Position numbers and translations under genes: made by a program. The notes under the pieces are model-generated. The model was not told the origin of the DNA. It ran no database searches and worked only from the letters and a program-made list of their open reading frames with translations. Shown piece after piece: positions 7,688-15,933 of a DNA stretch of 64,000 nt; within the stretch, counting starts at the first letter, position 1; every line of letters starts with the position of its first letter. This DNA comes from DATLXU01 sp035575515 (GTDB lineage: Bacteria > Acidobacteriota > Blastocatellia > UBA7656): assembly GCA_035575515.1 (NCBI GenBank), contig DATLXU010000114.1, positions 77,584-141,583 of the forward strand. Direction: 5' to 3'.

Positions 7688-8395
7688 TCAAGATTTGCCT
7701 CTACGTAGCTCTGCGCCTTTGCGCCTCTGCGTGATGCCGGGTTCTCGCGCAGGCGCAGCGGTTAAGCCTAACTCCGCGATCAATGAATGAGTCTCAGAAC
7801 CGCTTACGCGCTCCGCAAGCAGTTGCAAATCCTGCGGCTCATCAATATCGAGCGCGATTCTTTCGTTACTGACAATCAAGCATTCAACGCCGACGCGCGC
7901 TGCCTCTTCCTTATGCAACGCGAGTGAATTTGGGCCGAAGCGCGACGGAAACAGATCAGGCGGCCTTCGGATTATTGCATTCGTGCCCGTGCCTTCGAGC
8001 GACGGAACCATCACCGCAGCCCGCGCGCCCATTTCAATCGAAAGAAGCGCGTCAATATCTTCGGTCTCAATCAACGGCACGTCAGCCGGAAGCCGCATCA
8101 CCAAATCAACGCCGCGCTCTCGAAGAATGCGTGAAGCCCAATCAACCGACGCGCTTTCCGATACCTGTGCTTCCTCTACGAGCACATCCCACGCGAGCTT
8201 GCGCGCGTGATTGATTGCGGGCGCGAAGCTCGATACGAGCACAATACAATCAGCCGAAGTTGAGCGCGTGACCGCGCGGCTCACATCCTGAAACATTGCC
8301 CACGCGAGCCTCTGTCGCTCGTCAGCCGACAGCAATTCAGCAAGCCTAGTCTTTGCGCGCGATGGGTCTTTGACTGGAATCAGAATGGCTTTCAT
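7688..8395 (-). CDS. cofC: 2-phospho-L-lactate (or PEP) guanylyltransferase CofC/FbiD
   Basis: A nucleotidyltransferase of about 235 residues that activates 2-phospholactate or phosphoenolpyruvate with GTP for F420 side-chain assembly. The start MKAILIPVKDPSRAKTRLA is the conserved nucleotide-binding N-terminus, supporting the ATG at 8395. A GTG at 8428 overlapping the cofD stop (GTGA) could instead give 11 extra residues by translational coupling. LVMRLPADVPLIETEDIDALL contains the conserved metal-binding Asp, and TGTNAIIRRPP and FGPNSLALHKEEA are typical. The last residues (ITQRRKGAELRRGKS) are encoded by a dispersed repeat of the type seen elsewhere in this window, so the C-terminus looks extended by repeat DNA. 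Confidence 0.9.
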   Translation of the reverse strand: MKAILIPVKDPSRAKTRLAELLSADERQRLAWAMFQDVSRAVTRSTSADCIVLVSSFAPAINHARKLAWDVLVEEAQVSESASVDWASRILRERGVDLVMRLPADVPLIETEDIDALLSIEMGARAAVMVPSLEGTGTNAIIRRPPDLFPSRFGPNSLALHKEEAARVGVECLIVSNERIALDIDEPQDLQLLAERVSGSETHSLIAELGLTAAPAREPGITQRRKGAELRRGKS

Positions 8396-8424
8396 CTGAA
8401 GCAAAGAGCAAATGAAAAATGCGA

Positions 8425-9411
8425 TCACTCAGCTTTCATCATTTCCTGAAGCACGCGCCGCGCGAGCCGCTGCTTGTCTTCAATCGTCATCATCACTGTG
8501 TTTGTCGTCACCACTCTCGTGCCGAGTTCTTCGATGCTCGGTTGAATCTCGCGATCTGTTTCATCAAGCACGAACAGGTCAACGAAGTCGCGGTACATCC
8601 AGGCGACTCCGCGAGCCGAAACCTCATAGCCGAGATCGCGGAGCATTTCAGCCGCAGGCCCTTTCAGCGCGCGGCCTGCAATGATTGGCGTAATGGCAAT
8701 GACTTCTGCGCGCGTCTCTTTCAACGCATCGCGCACGCCCGGCACTGCGAGTATAGGGCCGATACTGATGAAAGGGTTGCTCGGACAAATCACAATCGCG
8801 TCGGCTTCGATTATCGCTTGCAACACGCCGGGCGCAGGAAGCGCCGATTCGATGTTGTCAAATCGAAGCTCGCGCACACGCGGCTCGCACCTTCGACGGA
8901 CGAAATATTCCTGAAAGTGCATCTCGCCTTCATCGGTGACGACTCGCGTTGGCGTGTAGGAGTTGGTCATCGGAAGTATTATTGATTTGACTCCAAGCGC
9001 GCGGCGAATCTCATCTGTCACTTCCGCAAGCGAGCGCCCGCGATTCATCTGGTCTGTTCGATAGATGTGCGTTGCAAGATCGCGGTCGCCCAGATTGAAC
9101 CAGCGCGGCTGACCGTATCGCTCAAGCCACGATATACACTCAAACGTGTCGCCCGCGAGTCCCCATCCTGTTGCTTCATTAATTACGCCCGCGAGCGTGT
9201 AAGTGACCGTGTCAATATCAGGCGAGATGTGCAGGCCGAAAAGTTTAATATCATCGCCCGTGTTTGCAAGGATGGTTATGTCTTCGGGCGGCATCACGCG
9301 CGCGAGTCCGAGCAGAAATTTTGCCGCGCCAATTCCACCGGCCAGTGCCGTGATCTTCGGGTGTCGGGTGTCGGGTGTCGGGTATCGCAAATTATCTTCG
9401 CTAGCAGTCAT
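8425..9411 (-). CDS. cofD: 2-phospho-L-lactate transferase CofD/FbiA
   Basis: A 328-residue CofD-family enzyme that transfers the phospholactyl (or phosphoenolpyruvyl) group from the GDP-activated donor to FO, forming F420-0 or its dehydro form. KITALAGGIGAAKFLLGL is the family N-terminal GGxGAAK motif; TNTGDD is represented by ILANTGDDIKLFGLHISPDIDTVTY, and GDRDLATHIYRTDQM and VICPSNPFISIGPIL are also diagnostic. Residues 8-18 (LRYPTPDTRHP) are encoded by a four-unit heptamer tandem repeat, so the true start could be later, but no better ATG exists before the motif. It sits 71 bp downstream of npdG and overlaps or abuts cofC. Confidence 0.93.
   Translation of the reverse strand: MTASEDNLRYPTPDTRHPKITALAGGIGAAKFLLGLARVMPPEDITILANTGDDIKLFGLHISPDIDTVTYTLAGVINEATGWGLAGDTFECISWLERYGQPRWFNLGDRDLATHIYRTDQMNRGRSLAEVTDEIRRALGVKSIILPMTNSYTPTRVVTDEGEMHFQEYFVRRRCEPRVRELRFDNIESALPAPGVLQAIIEADAIVICPSNPFISIGPILAVPGVRDALKETRAEVIAITPIIAGRALKGPAAEMLRDLGYEVSARGVAWMYRDFVDLFVLDETDREIQPSIEELGTRVVTTNTVMMTIEDKQRLARRVLQEMMKAE
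9357..9384. repeat. Heptanucleotide tandem repeat inside the cofD 5' end
   Basis: Three units of TCGGGTG followed by TCGGGTA. The array lies within the first codons of cofD and encodes its PTPDTRHP segment. Length changes in multiples of one unit would shift the reading frame. Confidence 0.85.
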
Positions 9412-9482
9412 TTCTCTTATCGAATGTTATACTATCAAGACGCTTCTTTGCTCCACCCTGACACCCGGCGCCTGATATCTGC

Positions 9483-10151
9483 TTACAGCCCTACAACTCG
9501 ATAACGAGCGGTCTTTATCTTATAACGACGATTGATGCCGATGGCCAGCACCGTCATCCGCTCAAGCGTGCGCGCGCTCGCAAGCGCACCAGCGTCAACC
9601 GGGCGCAAGCCTTCAATGAACTCTATCGCTTCCATCACTCGCGCCTTCGCTTCTTTTGAATCGCTCGCAACGAACGCATCGCAGGCGAGCGGCTCGTGAA
9701 TCTCAGCAAGCAGGTGCGCTGGCTCTGTCTTGAACGCAGCAACCAGGGGGATGTTTTCCGGCAGCCGCGTGCGCAGGTGCTCGCTTGCAGAGCCTTCGGG
9801 CAGTTCGACATAACGCGCGCCCTTCTCGAATGAAACGGGAACCGTGATGTCAATCAATATCGAGCCTTCGCGAAAATCTTCTCTGTGTGCTTCAAGCGTC
9901 GAGGCCGCATGCGCGAATGGAACCGTCAGCAGCACGAACTCAGCGTTTGCGATGGCATCTTTGTTCAATGCATAACTGATCGGCTCGCCGCCGAGAATCT
10001 GATTCAAATCATCAGCCGCAGCCTTTGCTTTTTCAAGCGCGCGCGAGCCGATTGTCACCTGTGCTCCGGCTTTCGCCCATCGAAGCGCAAGCCCGCGCCC
10101 CTCTTCGCCCGTGCCGCCGATAAGACCGACTTTCAAATCATTGATGTTCAT
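9483..10151 (-). CDS. npdG: F420-dependent NADP reductase (NPDG type)
   Basis: A reductase of about 222 residues that exchanges hydride between reduced F420 and NADP. The Rossmann motif VGLIGGTGEEGRGLALRWAKAG is characteristic of the NPDG family, followed by VTIGSRALEKA for NADP-phosphate binding, VLLTVPFAH and ILIDITVPV. The ATG at 10151 is preferred because the conserved domain begins there; an in-frame start at 10217 adds 22 atypical residues. It leads the F420 cluster, so the organism can both assemble F420 and charge it from NADPH, or the reverse. Confidence 0.88.
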   Translation of the reverse strand: MNINDLKVGLIGGTGEEGRGLALRWAKAGAQVTIGSRALEKAKAAADDLNQILGGEPISYALNKDAIANAEFVLLTVPFAHAASTLEAHREDFREGSILIDITVPVSFEKGARYVELPEGSASEHLRTRLPENIPLVAAFKTEPAHLLAEIHEPLACDAFVASDSKEAKARVMEAIEFIEGLRPVDAGALASARTLERMTVLAIGINRRYKIKTARYRVVGL

Positions 10152-10284
10152 CCTTTGAAACTCGCTTTCCTGGCGGGATGGAAAATCAAGGTTGCCATCC
10201 TGATGTGTTGGTGTCAATGCGCGCCAAAGGATGCTGAGCGCGCAATTGGAAGGTAAGAGCTGGATTGACGTGGAATGGCGAAGC

Positions 10285-12810
10285 TCAAGAAACTCGCTTG
10301 GTTGCTAACGCGTCGGCCATCGTAGCGGAAGCAAGGTCGAGGCTTTCGCGGCTCGCGGCGCAATCAACCTGCGCGGCCTGGAAAAGTTCCTTGAAGCTTG
10401 TCCCGGCGACGGGACTCGTAGCCGAGCCGAGACTCACTGACAGGCTGAAGCCGACGGCTTTGTTCATCGCTTCGCGGATGCGGCTGCGCACTTCGGTCGC
10501 TTCCGCCTGCCCGGTATCTGGCAGCAGCGCGACGAATGTGCCGTGCGAGTAACGCGCTACGAGGTCGGTTTCGCGCACCTGAATTTTTATTATCCTCCCG
10601 ACCTGTGTAAGCAACTGCTCTGTGGTCGAATCGCTCGTCGCAACCGATTGTTTGATGTCGTTGAGGTTGACGACAACGAGCGACAGCGGCGAGCCAAGTC
10701 GCTGGCAACGCGTAAGCTCGCGCTCGAATTGGGTCGTCAGCGCGTGCTTGCTCGCGACGCCTGTGACGTAATCGGTGAATGCGGCGCGCTGTGCCTGCTC
10801 GAAGGCGATTGCGTTGTGAATCGCGTCAGCCGCAGGCTGCGAAACCGACTCCATCAACTGAATATGCTCCACGCCGTATGCCGTGACCTCCGTCGAATAG
10901 AGCGCGATTGCGCCGAGCGATTCCTGATTCTTCACGAGCGGGAAAACAATCACGCCTTTGTACTTATTCGCTTCATCAACTCCTAGAAAGCCTAAATCGA
11001 GCACGGGATTTGTGTTGTACATCGCGCGCTGATTCGTTATGACATAGCCCGTTATGCCAGCTTCCGCAGGCAGCCGTCGCTTCATGAATTTATCCGCGTT
11101 GAGTCCGACGGCATAAACTATCTCGAACTCGGAGCGCGTCGCGTCGAACAGCGAAATCGCGCAGGTCGTGAACGGCAGTAGCTTCGACAATCGGTTGGCC
11201 AGTATTGCGACGGTGTCTTCGAGTGGAAGGATGCTCGAAAGCGTGCGCGACATTTCATACAGAGCCGTGACGCGCTGGTTCGTTTCAGCGATTGAATTAA
11301 GCGCGGCGGCTGCGCGATTGACGGGCGGCGCTGCATCGAATCCTGCGGCGGGTTTAGCTTTGGACAGAGCGAGCGATTCGGCCCTGGTTCGCTTGTTCCT
11401 CACAGGCTCTTTCAAGCAGGCGGCGGCGGCTTCTTCTTCCAACTGGTCGACTATCGAAAGGAATATCTCAACGAGCTTCGGATCGAAGAACGTGCCGGCA
11501 TTCTGTTTTATATAATCGAGAGCCTCCTGCTTGGTCATTCCGGTTTTGTACGGGCGGTCAGAACGCAGCGCGTCGTAGTTGTCTACGAGCGTCAGTATGC
11601 GCGCTGTGATCGGTATCTTCTCGCCTGCAAGCCCATCAGGGTAGCCGCGTCCATCCCAACGCTCGTGATGATGGCGAACAATCGGCACTACCGGGTAGCG
11701 GAAGTCTACGTTCGACAGCATGTCCGCGCCGATTATTGTGTGCATCTTCATCTGCTCGAACTCATGTTCGGTGAGCTTGCCCGGCTTGTTGAGGATGTAA
11801 GCGGGCACGCCTATCTTGCCGATGTCATGAAGCAACGCGCCTGCCTTCAGCGCCTCAATCTCAAGCTCTGACAGTCCGACAATCTCGCCCATTCGCCGCG
11901 CGAACAGCTTCACACGCTGAATGTGGTCGTGCGTAACATCATCTTTGGCGTCAATCGCCATTGCCAGCATCTCAAGTATCGAATCGTAAATGTTGGTCAG
12001 TTCCTGGTAATGATGCTCCTGCTCGCCGAGCTTGTCGTGATATGTCTTGAACGTGTAGTAGATGATTACCGGAATTGGGAGCACCAGCAGCATTATGGCG
12101 AGTGTGATGATGAGGCCCTTGTTGCTGAATGCATAGTTGACCATCCCCGCGACAGTAGCGCAGGCGAGATAAGTCACAGGTTCCCACGGCAGGGTGTCAC
12201 GCGCTACTCCGGCCACTTGCCTGCCTCGCACGAATGACATAAGCATGAGCACAACTATATGGAGCGAGTAATGGGTGAACGCCAATGCCACAAGCGGCAG
12301 CGCAAATGCGACAAGCGTCTGACCCGCGCCCGTCGCGAACTCGTGCGTTGCAAGGTACGCGCTTAGCGCATAATAGATTTTTCCGGCTATGAAGAACGAA
12401 ATCGTGACGTTCGAGATGTTGAACAGCCACAGGCTCATTTTGAGCCTCAACTGGCGGCTCACCACGATCATTTCGACTGCACCCAGCAGTACGCCGTGAT
12501 ACGGACCGAGCGCAATCACGCCCAAAAACATCAAGGCTTCCGAGACCGATACGCTGGTGTTGGTTCCGGGAAAAGCTATGGGATGGCGAGCTGACGTTAA
12601 CGCTATGACCAGAGCCAGCAGCGCCCATATCAGAATTGACTGGTAAGGGCTTGTCGCGACTTCATAGATCGAAATGGCAAGCAGTGCGCTCGCCACGAGC
12701 GTGAGACAGATCAACAGCGCGGTGCCTTTCGCGCCGTGGTGCTTGAAGCCGCTTTTGATTCTGTCTATCGAAATCATCCCCAACACCTGAAAAGCGAATA
12801 AGATACCCAT
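10285..12810 (-). CDS. Membrane HD-GYP / GAF / degenerate GGDEF signalling protein
   Basis: An 841-residue inner-membrane protein. Residues 30-255 hold about eight helices of a MASE-like sensor. An HD-GYP phosphodiesterase domain (about 280-460) contains LLHDIGKIGVP and HHERWDGRGYPDGL, so c-di-GMP hydrolysis is plausible. A GAF domain covers about 510-670. The final GGDEF-like domain (about 678-825) is degenerate: the GGDEF signature is replaced by YSHGTF at 754-759 and the metal-binding Asp residues by Asn in VVNLNDIK. That domain is unlikely to make c-di-GMP and may bind nucleotides or dimerise. The protein is therefore predicted to lower c-di-GMP in response to membrane and GAF signals. 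It is monocistronic, 133 bp upstream of npdG in orientation. Confidence 0.88.
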   Translation of the reverse strand: MGILFAFQVLGMISIDRIKSGFKHHGAKGTALLICLTLVASALLAISIYEVATSPYQSILIWALLALVIALTSARHPIAFPGTNTSVSVSEALMFLGVIALGPYHGVLLGAVEMIVVSRQLRLKMSLWLFNISNVTISFFIAGKIYYALSAYLATHEFATGAGQTLVAFALPLVALAFTHYSLHIVVLMLMSFVRGRQVAGVARDTLPWEPVTYLACATVAGMVNYAFSNKGLIITLAIMLLVLPIPVIIYYTFKTYHDKLGEQEHHYQELTNIYDSILEMLAMAIDAKDDVTHDHIQRVKLFARRMGEIVGLSELEIEALKAGALLHDIGKIGVPAYILNKPGKLTEHEFEQMKMHTIIGADMLSNVDFRYPVVPIVRHHHERWDGRGYPDGLAGEKIPITARILTLVDNYDALRSDRPYKTGMTKQEALDYIKQNAGTFFDPKLVEIFLSIVDQLEEEAAAACLKEPVRNKRTRAESLALSKAKPAAGFDAAPPVNRAAAALNSIAETNQRVTALYEMSRTLSSILPLEDTVAILANRLSKLLPFTTCAISLFDATRSEFEIVYAVGLNADKFMKRRLPAEAGITGYVITNQRAMYNTNPVLDLGFLGVDEANKYKGVIVFPLVKNQESLGAIALYSTEVTAYGVEHIQLMESVSQPAADAIHNAIAFEQAQRAAFTDYVTGVASKHALTTQFERELTRCQRLGSPLSLVVVNLNDIKQSVATSDSTTEQLLTQVGRIIKIQVRETDLVARYSHGTFVALLPDTGQAEATEVRSRIREAMNKAVGFSLSVSLGSATSPVAGTSFKELFQAAQVDCAASRESLDLASATMADALATKRVS

Positions 12811-13005
12811 TGCTTGATATTCGTCAACGCCGGATTTGTGCGAAGATAAAGTTGATGCGTTTAGAATCGAAGGGGCTTCTTCGCTTATGCCGCTACGATC
12901 TCGACAATGCCAACGCAGGGCGTTGCTATTTTACCATCTCTTCAGATTTTGTCATCTGTAATTATTGTCATCAGCAGCGGCATTAGCGATCAGCCGCTCG
13001 CGACG

Positions 13006-13050
13006 CTATTCGATGTCCCAGATGACTCCCTTACATACTTTGCGGTTCAT
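13006..13050 (-). CDS. 14-codon ORF with strong ribosome-binding site after the subtilase gene
   Basis: The peptide MNRKVCKGVIWDIE would be made from the ATG at 13050. AAGGAG lies 8 nt upstream, immediately after the TGA of the subtilase gene, so the small ORF would be co-translated with the protease. One Cys, one Trp and two acidic residues lie near its end. It could be a real micropeptide, a leader, or the start of a gene cut short by mutation. No family is recognised. Confidence 0.35.
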   Translation of the reverse strand: MNRKVCKGVIWDIE

Positions 13051-13063
13051 GGTCTTTCTCCTT

Positions 13064-15223
13064 TCATCTAATCTTCTTCCCGCGAGGGAAGAGCGGGTGC
13101 TTCTTTGAGGTGATTGTTGTCGCGTAAAATCCGGGAGCTTCATCGCCCCACGCCATCACGCCTTCGAGCGCGGCACGATCGCTCATCAAATTGCCGTCGG
13201 CTTCGGTTGAGCCTGAACTGAGCGTTGATTGATCGAGCAGGTTCGACGACCAGACTGATTGCGCCGCAGACGGATTGCTCAACCCCTCTGCGCCCAACAG
13301 CCAGCCATTGGTCGCTATCCGCGAGTCGGTCAGTACCCGCCACTCCAGCGCCAACTGCGAATCTGTCAGCAGATTGCCATTTATCAGCAGTCGCGAATCG
13401 GTCAACAAACTCCCATCCGTCAGAAGGTGGCCGTTTACGAGCAGAAAATCCGGCGCGACCTGCCAGCCCGCCGTTTTCAACACGGAAAGGCGGTGGAGGC
13501 CGGGCGTGTAAAAATAGGCGAGACCCTCCGAGAAGAAAATGTTGTCTCCCCACGTGATTGTCTCGCCTGCTATCAGGCTTGTGAATGCGCCTGCGCTCTT
13601 CTGCGAGCTATAGAGCAATTCGTTCAGCCGCGCGTTGTCGCCTCTGAGCAACTGCGAGCCGTTGGGCTGCGCGCCCGCATCGTCTTTGAAGGCTTCGGCC
13701 ATTCGCACAGCCGCGTCGGCGTTGAGATAGCCTGCGCCTTCTGTGAGCATCCTCAATAGCGGGTCCATCCCGGAAAGCGACGGCAGCGACTGCGCCGTGA
13801 ATTGCAGGATGGATTTGACCATCGCGGGTGTGAGGCTCGGATTGGCGTCGAGCATCAGCGCGACCGTTCCCGAAACTACGGGAGCCGACATTGACGTGCC
13901 GCTCAGCCACATGTAAATGTCGCGGCCAGACTTTTCATAAACTGTCAGCTTATGAGTCCGGGTCAGGTAGTTTTGGTCTGCGGCAATTGAGCGGATCAAA
14001 GTGCCCGGAGCTACCATATCGGGCTTGCAAACATAATCAACGAGCGTCGGGCCGCGCGAGCTGTAGCTTGCAATCGCATCGTCAGAACGGACCTGCGTTC
14101 CATAAGTGTTTGTCGCCCCGACGGTGATCGCGAGCGGGTCGTTTCCCGGCGCGAGTATCGAGCCATAAACTGTATTGCCCGCAGCGTCTTTGCCGAAATT
14201 TCCAGCGGCGACCACACAGACGATGCCTGAGCGAACGGCTCGCTCGACGGCCTGGCAGAGAGGGTCTGTTCGGTAGGATTGGGTGACCGCCGCGCCTATC
14301 GAAAAGTTTGCAACGCGAATATTGTAGGCGTCGCGGTTTGCGATCATCCAACCTATGGCCGCAATTGCGTCGCTGATGTATCCGCTTCCGTCTCGCCCTA
14401 CAACTCTAAGGTCGAGCAGATTCGCGTTGAAAGCGATGCCGGCGTAAAAGTTTCCGACCGCCGCATCCTGCAAGCATTCGCGCCCGCTCCCGGCTGCTAT
14501 CCCTGCAACGTGCGTCCCGTGCCCATAAGGGTCATAGCCGCGATTGAGCTGATCCGAAGCTACATTTTCATTTGAAACGAAATTGCGGTGAAGCAGCACA
14601 CGCTTCGTTTTCGGATCATTCATCGCGCGCAGGTCTTCGTGCAGAGAATCGTCGTCGTAGATTCCTGAATCGAGCACTGCGATGGTTATGCCCTTGCCGT
14701 TGGGACCAGCGGAGATGCTCTTGAGATAACTGCCCGTATCCTTATCGCCGTTTGAAATGCCCGTATTGCCTATTACGTTTTCAGCGCCTGTCGTCACGCG
14801 CAGCAGGTTGTTGTCGTATCTTGCAGTCTGAAGCAGCGTCGTCTTGCGGTCGAGCGATATATAGACGGTGTCATCGTCTGCGGCGATTTGTGAAAGCGCG
14901 CTGAGTGGGACTTCAGCTACGTAGCCGCTGACGAGCGGCAGGCTACGACGAACGCGCCCGCCCTTTGCGGCGACGCTTTCGCTCAATTGTTCTTTGCCTG
15001 CGCGCGTCTCGACTATGACGCGAACCTCTTCGCTCTCATTTGCAGTCGGGTAACTGTCAAGCGCGGCAAGTTCAGGCGCGAGCTTGCTTTCAAGATGGAG
15101 TCTTGACTGACCGAAATGGCTTGAGTTTCCTGCGCGGGCCGATGAAGAAAGGACTATCAGATTGGCACTGACCATCAGCACAAGCGCCAAGCTGATGTGG
15201 GTAGTCCATCTTCGGAATTGCAT
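13064..15223 (-). CDS. Exported subtilisin-like serine peptidase (S8) with hexapeptide-repeat tail
   Basis: A 719-residue secreted S8 peptidase. The N-terminal 31 residues are a signal peptide; residues 60-125 resemble an inhibitor-I9-like propeptide. The catalytic triad is D185 (IAVLDSGIYD), H235 (YGHGTHVAG) and S444 (LSGTSMSAP), with oxyanion N341 (VAAGNFG). After the catalytic domain, residues 592-643 carry six-residue repeats of the kind LLTDGS / LLTDSR / LLINGN / LLTDSQ / VLTDSR / IATNGW, suggesting a short beta-solenoid. AGGAG is well placed before the ATG. The neighbour downstream is a 14-codon ORF with its own ribosome-binding site. Confidence 0.92.
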   Translation of the reverse strand: MQFRRWTTHISLALVLMVSANLIVLSSSARAGNSSHFGQSRLHLESKLAPELAALDSYPTANESEEVRVIVETRAGKEQLSESVAAKGGRVRRSLPLVSGYVAEVPLSALSQIAADDDTVYISLDRKTTLLQTARYDNNLLRVTTGAENVIGNTGISNGDKDTGSYLKSISAGPNGKGITIAVLDSGIYDDDSLHEDLRAMNDPKTKRVLLHRNFVSNENVASDQLNRGYDPYGHGTHVAGIAAGSGRECLQDAAVGNFYAGIAFNANLLDLRVVGRDGSGYISDAIAAIGWMIANRDAYNIRVANFSIGAAVTQSYRTDPLCQAVERAVRSGIVCVVAAGNFGKDAAGNTVYGSILAPGNDPLAITVGATNTYGTQVRSDDAIASYSSRGPTLVDYVCKPDMVAPGTLIRSIAADQNYLTRTHKLTVYEKSGRDIYMWLSGTSMSAPVVSGTVALMLDANPSLTPAMVKSILQFTAQSLPSLSGMDPLLRMLTEGAGYLNADAAVRMAEAFKDDAGAQPNGSQLLRGDNARLNELLYSSQKSAGAFTSLIAGETITWGDNIFFSEGLAYFYTPGLHRLSVLKTAGWQVAPDFLLVNGHLLTDGSLLTDSRLLINGNLLTDSQLALEWRVLTDSRIATNGWLLGAEGLSNPSAAQSVWSSNLLDQSTLSSGSTEADGNLMSDRAALEGVMAWGDEAPGFYATTITSKKHPLFPRGKKIR

Positions 15224-15497
15224 TATTATCTCCTGAATTCTCCGAGGCTTCTAAACTCTTTATGTTTGCGGGGATCGAGAAACTCCTCTGCCTTATTGCA
15301 TTAGCAGCGATATACAACCTTAATGCCAGGTTGCGGGGTGTAATAGTGTTAAGTCACTAAATGATGAAATGTAGGGAGTTAACTGGACGCGCGCGATGGC
15401 GGATGCTTTAATTGATTGAAGCCATTCGGTCAGCTTGATTCTATCGTTTCAGTCAGAATGATGTTACGCCAAAACCTTGAAAGAAAAAGGAGAAGCA

Positions 15498-15860
15498 TCA
15501 GGCGAGCAGGTTTTTGACGATGGGCAGGAACTCGCGCATTTCGAGCGGCTTTCGCGCGCAGGCCGAAGCCCCTGCGGCGATGGCCGTGTTGATGGTCATC
15601 GCCCCGTAAGCGGTGATGGCAAGTATAGGCATCGAAGCCATGTCGTGTCTGAGCCTGATTTTGCGCGTAAGCTCTATGCCGTTGACCCGCGGCATGTTGA
15701 TGTCAGTGATGATGAGATCGGGCTTCTGCTCGGACGCAACGGCCAGCGCGCATTCCCCGTCAGCCGCTGTGATTACTTCGTAGCCTTCATCTTTGAGAAT
15801 CAAAGAGAGCATATAGCGAGTATCGAAATCATCTTCGACGATTAAAATCTTTTTCCCCAT
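15498..15860 (-). CDS. Single-domain response regulator (CheY-like)
   Basis: A 120-residue stand-alone receiver domain. Acidic residues D10 and D11 (ILIVEDDFDTR), phospho-acceptor D53 (LIITDINMP), the conserved Thr/Ala region (ILAITAYG) and the Lys in ARKPLEMREF are all present, so it should be phosphorylatable. It has no output domain and probably works by protein contact, as CheY or Spo0F does. The ATG at 15860 is chosen because the receiver fold begins right there; sequence upstream in the frame is intergenic. No kinase is adjacent on the same strand; a hybrid kinase lies 1.7 kb away on the plus strand. Confidence 0.9.
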   Translation of the reverse strand: MGKKILIVEDDFDTRYMLSLILKDEGYEVITAADGECALAVASEQKPDLIITDINMPRVNGIELTRKIRLRHDMASMPILAITAYGAMTINTAIAAGASACARKPLEMREFLPIVKNLLA

Positions 15861-15933
15861 GGCAACTACACTCCCGCAAAGACAGGGATTGAAGTTTATC
15901 ACTGCTGTCATGAAAAAGGAAGACACTCTCTTC

